Origin: Hirsutella rhossiliensis
Taxonomy: Eukaryota > Ascomycota > Sordariomycetes > Hypocreales > Ophiocordycipitaceae
Assembly (NCBI RefSeq): GCF_020360975.1
Contig: NW_025408670.1
Span: 1,922,001 to 1,986,000 of the forward strand
Direction: 5' to 3'
DNA: 64,000 bases
In this document: in pieces, positions 34,501-45,240 of the stretch
Numbering within the stretch: the stretch's first letter is position 1
Layout: each line of letters starts with the position of its first letter
The notes under the pieces: model-generated
Told to the model about the DNA's origin: nothing
The model's input: the letters and a program-made list of their open reading frames with translations, nothing else
The model's database searches: none
Position numbers and translations under genes: made by a program

Positions 34501-35111
34501 TTAAGAAGGATAGTTAAAATAATATAATAAAATATAAAGCCCGTTTTATAATATAGGGATTTAAGTAGATCTATAGCTTAGATTTCCTAGATACTTTCTC
34601 GACTATAGCTAGACCTAAATCTATTAGAATTCTACTTATTTTAGCTATTATCTACGAATTTAAAGCTTTATAAATAGATATAATAAATACCTTCGTATAT
34701 ACCGGTATAGATAGCGAAGTATATATCGATCTTCCTATAGGCTATAAAGAATACGCTCTTAAAGAATATTATTTAAAATATAGATTAGCTTATAGAGCTA
34801 AAGGAATTAAATTAACTAAATTCCTAGACCTATATAAAACCGGTTAAATTAAAGCAAAGCTAAAGAAAGCATTATATAGCCTAAAATAAAGTCCTAAGCT
34901 CTAGTATAATTATTTAAAAATTATACTAAATAAACTTAGATTTCTTCCTTTTTTAATAGATAAAGGAGTATTTATAAATAAGGACTATAGTATAGCCTTA
35001 GCAATTTACGTCGACGACGTTCTTATAGTAGGGCCCTTTAAATCTATAATAAAAGAAAGATTATTTAAAGAATTATCTAAATTCTTAGATTTTACTATCT
35101 TAAGAGATATA
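31600..35111 (+). pseudogene. Copia-3a gag-protease-integrase-RT relic (left part)
   Basis: UBN2-like gag runs from about 31.6 to 32.3 kb, with a zinc knuckle YYKEYKKLGHFIANY (Cys now Tyr) at 32,260-32,310. The protease motif is YNTGATKYIV near 32,760 (DTGA changed to NTGA). Integrase spans about 33.2-33.8 kb, including ESNGRIERINRTILEKVRALLF. RT spans about 34.4-35.1 kb with an intact IYVDDVLIVGP near 35,006-35,035. The frame is closed by many TAA/TAG. The reading stops at the Copia-3b insertion and resumes at 48,119. Confidence 0.85.
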
Positions 35112-35679
35112 TCTTAAGGTATATAAGTAAAAGCGGAATTTTAGGAAATCAAGGAATTACGTAAGACTACGTAATAGAGGGGAAGAAGGAGTATAAGGTA
35201 GGATTTTCAACGGAATTTATTAGTAGTATATTAGTATATAGAAGAGGTGTTAAAGTTAATAATCCTCTATCTATCTACTAGCGGATATACTATCTTATAT
35301 AGATAATTATAGCTAAACGGAAGAACCTTTCGGGACTAGATTTAGGCTGCCGTATAGCCCTAAGACTAGGGAATTCCGTGATATCTCGAGTAAATCTAGA
35401 AGTGTCTTAGTTCTACTAATATTCGTGTTTAGAGGAGGTTGGTCGTGCTAGTGTTCTTAAGAGGTCTTAGCTAGCATTCTAAGCTAGCTCTGTTCCTTCG
35501 ATTCCCGATTATACGATAACCGGCAACCCGTTTAATGCATAATAACATGCAAAATAACGAGCGATTCTTGCTCTATAGGATAAGATTTTATCTATAATTA
35601 ATATACTACTTATTAGCTTATATAATCGGGAGAGTATATTATAGCTACTTTATTTATAATAGGAACACCGTTCCTTATA
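35112..35679 (-). repeat. Copia-3b 3' LTR (element sense)
   Basis: 568 bp, reverse orientation, from TCTTAAGGTATATAAG to GTTCCTTATA. The polypurine tract (minus-strand TTTAAGGGAGGC) is adjacent at 35,680-35,695. Confidence 0.92.
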
Positions 35680-36047
35680 GCCTCCCTTAAAGAGTAGATT
35701 TATATACTCTTACTAATTTATTTATAGTAGTATATATATAGGTAAAACCTAATATAGGAAAACCATTCTTATACCTTAATAGGATATATAAAAACCTATT
35801 CTTTCTTAGGAAAAAAATCCTTAGGTATATACTAATAGAAAAACCTATAGTAGGAAAAATCTATAGTTATAATAATTATTTATAGGATAACCTTATATAA
35901 GGTAAAACCTATTATTGCTAGGAAAATCTTAATAGATAAAAACCTAGTAAATATTTCTCTAGGAAACCTAAAAAGGAAAAACCTAGTAAGGGAAAGATAT
36001 AAAAAGCATAAGAAATATCTAAAAACCCCTTTTAATTACTTAGGAAC

Positions 36048-38273
36048 TTATATTAAGGATAGACCGTCTCTAAATTTATAGAGTAATCTAGGTCTTAATT
36101 CCTTCGTAAAAATATTAGCTATATTATCTTCTAATTTAATATGAAAAACTCTAATTTCCCCTTCTCTTATACTAGTTCTAGTATAGTAATAGGCTAATCT
36201 TATATACTTAGACCTTTTATAAAATTCCGGATTTTCTGCTAATTTAATAGTAGTAGTAATATCCGTTAAAATAAGAGGTATAGTATTAGGAATCTTAATA
36301 GATATATCCTTAGTAATATTTTTAAAAAGCATATTTAAATAAATAGCTTCTTTATTTACCTCCTTAAGGCTAATATACTCTACTTCGTAGGTAGAAAGGG
36401 CAACGGCTTTCTACTTAAAGCAAGCCTAGCTTATTATATTATTATATATATAAAAATAGTAACCGGAAAAGGATTTTCCGTCCGTTAAATCCGACGCCTA
36501 GCTAGAGTCGGTAAAACCCTTTATATATAAATAGGTAAAAGGGATATTATAATTATATTTAATCTTTAAGCTAGGGAATTTATTTAAATATTTCTAAATT
36601 ATATTTAAAGCCTTAAAATATATCTAGTTAGGCTTAGCCGCGAATCTAGCGTAGGAAATTATAGAATATAAGATATCTAGCCTAGTAAATAAGGCTAAGT
36701 ATAATAGAGATCCTATTTCTTTCTAAAATTATAATATATCTTCCTTAGAAGGTAATTCCTTTGCTAAGCTTAAAGCCTACTATAGCGGGTAAATTTAAAG
36801 TTCCTAAACCTTCTTTATTAATTTCCTTTAATTTATTTAAGGTATAATTTTCTTAGGATATATATAGCTCTTTATTTTCTCGGTTTATTATAATATTTAG
36901 ACCTAAGAAGTCTTTTATATCTCCTAAGATAGTAAAATCTAGGAATTTAGATAATTCTTTAAATAATCTTTCTTCTATTATAGATTTAGAGGGCCCTACT
37001 ATAAGAAAGTCGCCGACGTAAATTGCTAAGGCTATACTATAGTCCTTATTTATAAATACTCCTTTATCTATTAAAAGAGGAAGAAATCTAAGATTATTTA
37101 GTATAATTTTTAAATAATTATACTAGAGCTTAGGACTTTATTTTAGGCTATATAATGCTTTCTTTAGCTTTGCTTTAATTTAACCGGTTTTATATAGGTC
37201 TAGGAATTTAGTTAATTTAATTCCTTTAGCTCTATAAGCTAATCTATATTTTAAATAATATTCTTTAAGAGCGTATTCTTTATAGCCTATAGGAAGATCG
37301 ATATATACTTCGCTATCTATATCGGTATATACGAAGGCATTTATTATATCTATTTATAAAGCTTCGAATTTATAGATAATAGCTAAAATAAGTAGAATTC
37401 TAATAGATTTAGGTCTAGCTATAGTCGAGAAGGTATCTAGGAAATCTAAGCTATAGATCTACTTAAATCCCTATATTATAAAACGGGCTTTATATTTTAT
37501 TATATTATTTTAACTATCCTTCTTAATAGTATAGACCTAGCGGCCTCCTATAGCCTCCCTATCCCTAGAGGTAGGAAAATTCTAAGTTTTATATTTAATT
37601 AGCTAGATAATTTCCTTAATTATAGTATCTTTCTAAAATGCTATTTTAGGGCTATTTATTGCCTATTTATAGGTCTTTAGAATTTTTAGATCCTAATTTT
37701 CTATACTAGCTAGAATTAACTTTATAAAATCGTAGTTTAGAAATAAATTAACGTTAGGGTATTCGATATAGTTAGAATCGAACCCTTCCGGCTTCTTAGG
37801 TAATTCTATTACTATTTTACTAGTAGTAGGAATAGGATCGTTATTTAGAGACTCTTCTTTTATAAAGGGCGAGGGACTTTTATCTCTAGGTTCTCTAGTA
37901 GCTTCCTCTATAGGGATATAGCTTTCTAGCTTATCTTTATTTAGAATAGAATTAAAATCAAAGGTATTATTACTACTAGAGATTTCTAGATTATTTATAA
38001 ATTTATTTTCTAGTATAGTAATATCTTTAGAGATAGTAGTCTTTCTCTTAGAAAAATCCTAGATTTTATATGCATTTTCTAAATAGCCTACTATTATTCC
38101 CTTAAAAGCTCTATTATCTAGCTTATCTTTAAGGTCTTTATTCTTATAATATATAAGGCTTCCGAAGGTCTTAATTTTATTTAAGGTCTTAAAGGGTAGT
38201 ATTATATTATCCCTTTATTCTATAGGACTTTTAAATCCTATCGTAGAATACGGTAATCTATTATATAAATAGG
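36048..38273 (-). pseudogene. Copia-3b RT and RNase H relic
   Basis: A 94-codon open RNase H end lies at 36,332-36,048 (KLAENPEFYKRSKYIRLAYY). RT runs upstream through about 37,000-38,200 with the YVDD box near 37,010-37,030. It is homologous to Copia-3a 33.8-35.1 kb and 48.1-49.0 kb. The 5' continuation lies beyond Gypsy B at 45,241. Confidence 0.85.
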
Positions 38274-38459
38274 TGTCACGGAGTAGGCAGAGGCGTACGC
38301 GTAGGTGCCGTCCGTAGGATGATGTTAATAAGCTATGCAGAGCTCTTCTATACGCGGCTGGCCCGCCCCTATACTTACGGGATCCGGCCCTCCGCACGTG
38401 ACTATACGGCTTAGGCCGCGGCCTAAGCCTATTACCTATAATAGTTAAAGACTCTTATA
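38274..38459 (-). repeat. Gypsy B LTR (left, 3' in element sense)
   Basis: 186 bp starting with the unmutated TGTCACGG and ending ACTCTTATA. On the minus strand the adjacent GAGGGAGGGCATTG is the likely polypurine tract. Confidence 0.92.
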
Positions 38460-38879
38460 CAATGCCCTCCCTCGAGCGCGGCGCAGTGCTGCCCTATTAA
38501 CGGCTCCCGCATAATTAGGCCCGTGCCGCGGGCTCTTCCCTGCCCTTTCCCGTTAATAGGGCCGGCCCTACTAGCCCTATTATCCCCGCGCCCGTTAGCC
38601 CGGGCAGCCGGGACCCGGCTCCACACTCGTCGGCCGGCTAGCCGTTTAAATAGGGGCGTAACCTATTATATGCGCCCCTAGGTGGCCGGCGGCTGGTCCG
38701 GACCTACGTGAGCCTTAGGTTGCCCGTCCCCTCTGCCTTAGGCAGCATCCTCTACTAAGGGGTATATAAGGCGGCATCCCCCCCTTCCCCCTTCCCTTCC
38801 TTCTCTCCCTTCTTTAACCGTAGCAGTAGCATTAATAGGTAAGTTCCGCTTTACCCGGGGCGTTAGTCCGTTCCTAGCT

Positions 38880-39925
38880 ATACGGGCCGCTCTATTAACG
38901 TATGCTCGCAGTAGTAGCGGCAATAGCAACAATAGCCCTAATAACAATAATAACTCTAACTAGTAAGTTCCGCGCCTTATAGAGCGGGAGGCCGCATTCC
39001 GTCGTGCTAACTTCCGCGATAGATATATCCGCCTCTCCCTCTCCTACCTCCTCCTTCTCGGAGCGTGCGGAGTCGTTCGTCGACGCCGTGCTAGCCGCGG
39101 CCAACGACGACTCCGCCGCTGCCGCCGCTCTTGCCCGCGCCGCTGCCACCGCTCCTACCGCCGCCGCCGCCGCCTCTACTGCGCTATTCGCTCTCACGTC
39201 GCCCCTTAGGGTAACGACGCCGTCCCCGCCGCCACCTATAACGCCCGGCCCCTCGGCCCCCGCCTCCGTCTCCGCCACCCCCGTAAGTCCGCAGTTAGGC
39301 AAGCGTAATAGACGTTATCCGCTAACCTCCTATAGCATAAGCGCTAAGTGTAGGCCGGCGCCGCCCGCTCGGCCCCCTATATGCGTTGTGCGTCGCAGGA
39401 GCTCGACTGCTCCGACTAGGCCGGGCGCCGCCGCGCGCAGCTGCTACTAGTGCGCGCGAGCCGGCCGCGCCTATAAGGCGGCGCCTCCCGTCCTGCTCGC
39501 TGCGGCGTCGGCTTAGAAGGCCGGCTCGCACGGGCAGGCGCGGGGGGCTGCTAAGAAGCGCCTTACCGCCGCCGCCGCCGCCTACCGCAACCTCCGCGCC
39601 CTCGAGCAATAGGGCCTTATGCCTAAGTAAGTCCTACTCCTCCGCTCCCCTATTTCCGCCTCTAACGCACCCGGCGCTAGGGACACTACCTCCGTCGCCC
39701 TGTCGGCGGTCCCCTTAGCCGTGCCCGCCTCCGCTACCGCCGCTGCCCCTGCCGCCGCCGCTGGCCGCCGCCCCTCTGCCCCCGGAGCCGCCGCCGCCGC
39801 CGACTAGCTTACGGGCTTAGAGGGCCGCCTTAGCGCCCTAGAGACCGCCGCCGCCGCTAATAAGAAGGAGGAGGCCGACGAGGACGACGATAACGAAGAT
39901 AATAATAATAATAACGATAAGGAAT
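38880..39925 (+). pseudogene. Antisense Ala/Pro/Ser-rich ORF of Gypsy B (unknown function)
   Basis: It lies opposite to pol, between the 3' LTR and the chromodomain. A 148-codon open stretch (39,004-39,450) codes SFVDAVLAAAN, long Ala runs and a Pro/Ser-rich segment. At about 39,435 a 2-bp deletion relative to Gypsy A shifts the frame. Beyond it the reading continues to a coiled-coil-like Glu/Ala/Lys segment and an acidic Asp/Asn tail (about 39,800-39,925). GC-rich codons and conservation in Gypsy A suggest a real element gene. Alternatively, a GC-rich repeat could simply be open in several frames: a 135-codon minus-strand ORF (39,302-38,895) overlaps it. Confidence 0.45.
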
Positions 39926-39989
39926 AGGCCCGGGTAGTCTAGGGGCTCTGCCCCGCAATAAACGCTATTTTTATCTCCGCCCGTACTAT

Positions 39990-42900
39990 TGCGCTTATAT
40001 TGCCTATATTACCGTGACTGCCCCCTCCGCTATGCCTACTTCGTGGTCCTAGCCCGGGCTACTATCGGTGGTCCGCTAGTCCGTCGTTCTCGTCTACCGT
40101 TCCGAATAAGGCTTCGAACTTATCGAGGGCTATGGTTCCCGTAAACTTACGTGCGGGTTCCTACGTAGGGTTAAGATACCCGCGCTACTTAACGAGGACC
40201 TCCCGGCGTTTCCCCTTGCCGACCTTTTTCTAGCGCGCGGCCCGTATCTCTTCGACCTCGAACTCGTCCTCTCCCTCTACCTCGATTGCGGGCGGTTAGG
40301 CGTCCGCTGCTTCTTATCCGGGCAGCGGGTTAGAGGAGGCTCTACGAAGGAGGTCTACGTTAATCTTATTATAGACCCCCGTTAGGAGACTATCGAGCTC
40401 TATAACCTATAGGCTAATAACCCTCCGTACCGTAAACTTCGTATATAGCTAGTTAAGCTTCTTCTTTAGTCGTGCTAACCTATAGTTACGGAGGTCTAGC
40501 TATACCTTATCTCCTACCGCGAACCTGTCTGCTAGGGCCCTAGTCTTGTTAGCGTGCCGCTCCTAATCTTACGCCGCGGCGGCTATCGCGGATTAGCAAT
40601 AATCCGTAGTCTCCTATAGCTTTCGTATAAACGCGGAGGCGCGGCCCTCTAGTAACGTATTACTATGCTGCTCCGCTACTACGTCTACGGTAAAGGGAAC
40701 TAGTAAGGGTAGTTCGAAGCTATGCGTTGCAAAGAAAGGGGCTATCTTGATAGAGGTATATAGTCTACTATTTAACGTAAGTTAGGCCGCGGGGAGCCAC
40801 CGGTCCTAGTCTGCTTAGTTACGGGCCACGATAGCCCGTAGGTAAGCCTGCGCCTCCTAGTTAACCCTCTCGGGCCCTCCGTCGGTCTATAGGTAATATG
40901 CCGTGCTAAGTAGCTACGTAATCTAAAGCAGCTAGCATAGGTGCTACTAAAAGCGGCTAGTTTAATTCGATCCCCTATCGCTTATAATAGAGGCTGGCTA
41001 GCTATGCGAGCGGGCCTAGCACTATAGGAAGCGCTCTACGTAGGACTCCGTATCTATAGACGGCATCGGCTCTAATACTATAGACTTACTAAGTCGGTCC
41101 TTAATTACCTATATATAGCGGTTGCCGCCCTCTATAAGTAGGAGGTCCGTTATAAAGTCTATCTATATATGCGTATAGAACCGGTCGGGCACCGGAAGCT
41201 ACTTAAGCAGCCCCTTAAGCTACGCCCTCTAGATCTTTATACGGCCGTAGATATCGCAGTTACGGAGGAAGCGACGAACGTGGTGCTATAGGAGGGGCTA
41301 GTAAAAGTCCCTCGCAAGGCCTGCTGCTATGCCCTGTCTGCCTAGGTAACCTACGACGCTAGAGTTATAGATAAGTTAGACCAGCCTCCCTTAGAGCTCG
41401 TTCCGTTCGTCTAGCTCCGGCGGTCCCTCCTTCTCCTTAGCTTCCGTAGTATACGGTGCGCCCGGTACCTATAGTCTCCCCCGCTAGCGTAGATGCCCCC
41501 GTGGGTCGATATAGCAGTCGGCCACCTATACCTTTAGCTTTAGCTTCGGATCTAGGCGTCGAGCGCCGGACTTAACGGCGCGGCGCACGCCCTCGTAGGT
41601 GCGGTCTAGAGCCGCTATCCTATCCCATAAGCGTTGCAGGGCCTTATCTTAGAACACTCTCACCGCGCGCGCCCCCGGGCCGGTCTATCCCTCCTCGCCG
41701 GACTAAGGCAAGGGCGCGGGGGGAAGCTTATTCGCTAGCACCGCGTCTTCCTCTACTAGGGAAGCTCCTATATAAGTCCGTAGTGCTTCCTACGGGATAA
41801 GCTATAGATCCCGGGCCTCGATGTCCGCTCCCGTCGGCCGGTCCTAATCCCTCCGGGAAAGCGCGTCTAGGACCGCGGAGTCCCGCCCGGGGCGGTACTT
41901 AATCGAGAAGTTAAAGCGTAAGAGATACTCCGCCTAGCGGGCTTGCCGCTCCGAGAGGTGCTAGCGAGTTATAAAATACTCGAGGTTCCTATAGTCTATA
42001 AGAACCTCGAAGCTCTTATAGCTCCGGAGCTCCGCTTGCTATTACTCGAGGTAGCTAATAATCGCTAGTATCTCCTTATCGTAAATAACGTAATTCCGCT
42101 CCGCTAGGGTTAGCTTACGGGAGTAGAACGCTACTAGTTACTTCCGCCCGTCTACCTCCTAGGAGAGCGTTCCTCCGAGTGCCTAGCCGCTATAGTCCGC
42201 TTTAACTAACGTAGACCGGTCGAAGTCCTACTAGAGCAGCACCGGGGCTTAAGAGAATAGGTCCTTAAGCGTGCGGAACGCTCCTTCCTATACGGGCCCC
42301 TAGCGAAAGGCGGTCCGCTTCCCGGTAATCTCGTTTAAGGGCATTATAATATAGGAGAAGCCCCTAATAAATATCCTATAATAGTTCGCGAACCTAAGGA
42401 AGCTCCGTACGCCTATCTACGTAGTTAGGGCAGCCTAGTCCTAAATCGCCTAGATCTTTGCGGGGTCCGCCTATATGCCTACGCCTACGTAGATAATAAA
42501 GCCTAGGTACTTAACCCTCTTAACCCCGAATTCGCACTTATCCGGGTCGAGGTAGAGCCTATAAAGTTAGAGGCGCTCTAGGACCCTCTATACTTTCCGT
42601 ATATAGTCCTCGTAGGAGCCGCTTATATAGATAAGGATATTATCTACGTATATAGAGGCGAACTCGTTAAGGAAGTCCTAAAGTACGTTGTTAATATAAC
42701 GCTAGAAGGTAGCGGGCGCTCCTAAGAGGCTAAAGGGCGTTATAAGCTACTCGAATAAGCCGTAGCGTATACGGAACGCCGTCTTCTACTCGTTACCCTC
42801 CGAGATCTATACCTTATAGAACGCCTATTTTATATCTAGCTTCGTAAACCACTTCGCCTTCGAAAGGTTACGGAGTATATCCGAGATTAGGGGCAAGGGG

Positions 42901-43985
42901 TAGCGGTCCGGCCTTGTAATTACGTTTAGGGCCCTATAGTCGTAATAGAACTATATCCCGCCCCTTAGTTTACGCACGAATAGGACCGGCGCTCCTACTT
43001 CGGAGCTGCTTGCTTAAATAAAACCCTTATCTAGGAGGTCCCTTAGCGTCTTCTTTAGCACTAGCAGCTCCGCGTATAACATACTATATAGCGGTCCGAA
43101 CGGTGCGGGCAGTTCCTGCCCCTTCTTATCGGTGCGGAGTACGATCCTATAGTCTACCCCCGGCTTATATAGGTTAAGCTTATCTGCTTCCTAGGACTCG
43201 AATAGCGGCAAGAGGTCGTAAAAGCGCTCCGGTATCTATTACCGTAGCTTAGAGGGCGACTTCGGCTTCTTCGTCTAGAGGGCCTTATCGATGTCCGCTA
43301 GGCTAACTACGTAGACCGCTACGTTAGCCGCTGCCCGGCCTTGCCCCCGCTCTACCCGTCGCACGGTTCCCACGAAGATAGAGGCAAGGACTTCTTATGC
43401 CGAGCATAAAGCTCGCACGCCTGGTCCCACGCCTACGGAACCGTCGTCGTAGCGGACCCACCGTTGCGTAGGCCTAAACTATAGCTTCCTCCGGTACGGA
43501 ACTAAGTATAACTCTATATATAATAACTAGGGTTTCCCGAGGATTAGGGGAAACTCTAGTTAGGGGATCACATAGGCCACGATAAGCTTATAGCAACCGT
43601 CGACCTCTATAGCTAGCCACGTAATGCCCCTAATTACCGTACCCTCTATCGCGCCTAAGGCGCCCTTTACTCGCCTTAGGGCGATCTTTTCTACTAGCAC
43701 TTATATCTCTCGCGCAAGCGCCTCGTTAACTACGGCGTAGCACTAGCAGCCTCGTCATAAGGCGGCAACGGGTAAGGAGTTATTAATTATAACCTATATT
43801 AAAGTAGGCTCCTCTTCTATACGGGCGGATAATTCTTCCTTCTCCTTTGCTAGTGCTAGTAATTAGGGCTCCGGAGCCTGTCTTTGCTCCGGAGCTACTC
43901 TTTTTCCTCCGGGCCTAGGGGCGGAGTCCTCCTATCGTCTGGCGAGGAGCGGTTCTATCTTCGCTACTCGAACCGCTATAGCCGC
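39990..43985 (-). pseudogene. Gypsy B pol relic (protease, RT, RNase H, integrase, chromodomain)
   Basis: On the minus strand the RT box reads FASIYVDNILIYI (about 42,625-42,663; YVDD changed to YVDN). It is followed by LYRLYLDPDKCEFGVK and VKYLGFIIYVG, typical of Ty3/Gypsy. RNase H is at about 41.9-42.3 kb and integrase at about 40.5-41.6 kb. A chromodomain ends pol at about 40,270-40,000 (FEVEEI, VLVK*RGY, PT*EPARKF, ALDKFEALFG). There are fewer stops than in Gypsy A, but enough to inactivate it. Confidence 0.85.
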
Positions 43986-43989
43986 TTAG

Positions 43990-45019
43990 CTAAAAAGAAG
44001 GGGCATTTTAATATAAAGTGCGTAGATGCTCCGCAACGTAGGCAGCGGCCGTTAGCCTTCCTCTTCCCGATTTCCTCGCTCGTTACCTACTTCGCCCGCT
44101 ACTTAGAGTGCGGGGCGGTGTAGGGGGTGGTCGACGGCGTCTTCTTACCGCGTCTAGCCCGGTCCGTGCGGGTAGCCGACATTAGGGTGTCCCCGTCTAT
44201 GTCGATAGCCGGTTATTCATCTTACGGAGGGGCGGTGATCCCGTCGCCGCTATACGGCGTGCGCTTACGGAGCTTCTAGAAACGCGGCGTCTGCTCGTAG
44301 CCCTAAGCCACCTTCATTAACCGGCTCACGTACTCGCCGTAGTTAGTAGGCATAATCACGGGGATAAGCAGCTCCCGTAGGGCCGGCGTGATCGAATTCC
44401 GTAGCTATATAAGCTTCGCGCTGTCTTCCTATACCGTAGTCCCCGCTGCCTATGAGAGCGTCTCTTCGAAATCGGGAAGGAATTCGCTAAAGGTTTATCC
44501 GTCTCTCTACTTAAGGGTCCGTAGCCTATCTTACGCCTTCTCCCGCTCCTGCACGTTGCCGAACGCATGTATAAGGTGTTGGAAGAAGTCTTATAGGTCG
44601 CGTCTGCCCCTAGGGCCGCCCTTATCCTAGAATCCGGAGATCCGCCGCATCTAGGGCTCCGGCAGCGTATAGAGGAGCGAATACCACGCTATATCGCGAT
44701 AGCTATTTAGGCCCTATTTCTCGTCGGTTATAAACTTCGTCTATAGCCGGCTAAGGAAGAAGTAAAAGGACTCCGGCTTGCCGTCCTAAGTCGGCTAAGG
44801 GAGCGGCTTCCTCGTCGGTAGTGTCGCCGCCGTAACCGGCGTTGCGGAGGCCGTAGGGGTTAAAGCCGGTCTCGTAGACGGCTCCCCTAGTGCAGCGAGA
44901 ACCTCGTCCTTCTCGCTAGCCGTCGCGCTTCTAATCGCTTCTAGGATGGCTGCGATACTTCCTGTCCGTCCGGGGAGGGGCGGAGTGCTTCCTCGAGGAG
45001 AGCGCCCTCTCGGAGACAT
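43990..45019 (-). pseudogene. Gypsy B gag relic
   Basis: ATG at 45,019-45,017, only 30 bp inside the 5' LTR, opens 74 codons (MSPRGRSPRG... IAAILEAIRSATASEKDEVLAAL). The gag core continues in the same region (ISGF*DKGGPRGRRDL, DFFQHLIHAFGN, LRNSITPALRELLIPVIMP, YVSRLMKVA) with RIP stops, and a further open stretch lies at 44,568-44,356 in another frame. Gag would form the virus-like particle. Confidence 0.75.
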
Positions 45020-45049
45020 CTATTAGATCTATTAATTAATAGCTTATAC

Positions 45050-45235
45050 TATTACGGAGTAGGCAGAGGCGTGCGCGTAGGTGCCGTCCGTAGGATGATG
45101 TTAACAAGCTATGCAGAGCTCTTCTATGCGCGGCTGGCCCGCCCCTATACTTATGGGATCCGGCCCTCCGCACGTAACTACACGGCTTAGGCCGCGGCCT
45201 AAGCCCATCACCTATAATAGTTAAAGACTCTTATA
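45050..45235 (-). repeat. Gypsy B LTR (right, 5' in element sense)
   Basis: 186 bp starting TATTACGG, a RIPed version of TGTCACGG. It retains CAAG, ACAC and CCCATCA where the other LTR has TA, so each LTR was hit independently. Confidence 0.92.
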
Positions 45236-45240
45236 ATAGG

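Larger units (their letters stand above)
38274..45235 (-). mobile_element. Gypsy B: partly RIPed chromodomain Gypsy element inside the Copia-3b integrase gene
   Basis: TSD ATAGG (38269-38273 and 45236-45240), 186-bp LTRs, 6962 bp. The intact target site is visible in Copia-3a near 33,750. It is clearly GC-richer than its surroundings and retains many CA/TG, so it was inserted after, or escaped most of, the RIP that hit its host and its sister Gypsy A. The two LTRs differ at about ten sites, nearly all C/T or G/A at CA/TG. Confidence 0.93.

Noticed and set aside
38215..38397. 60-codon minus-strand ORF
   Set aside because: It spans the Gypsy B/Copia-3b junction and is a chance fusion of LTR and integrase sequence.
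39322..39718. Overlapping GC-rich ORFs on both strands in Gypsy B
   Set aside because: Ala/Arg/Gly-rich frames open on several frames at once are expected from CG-rich triplet repeats. Only the plus frame shared with Gypsy A was kept, with low confidence.
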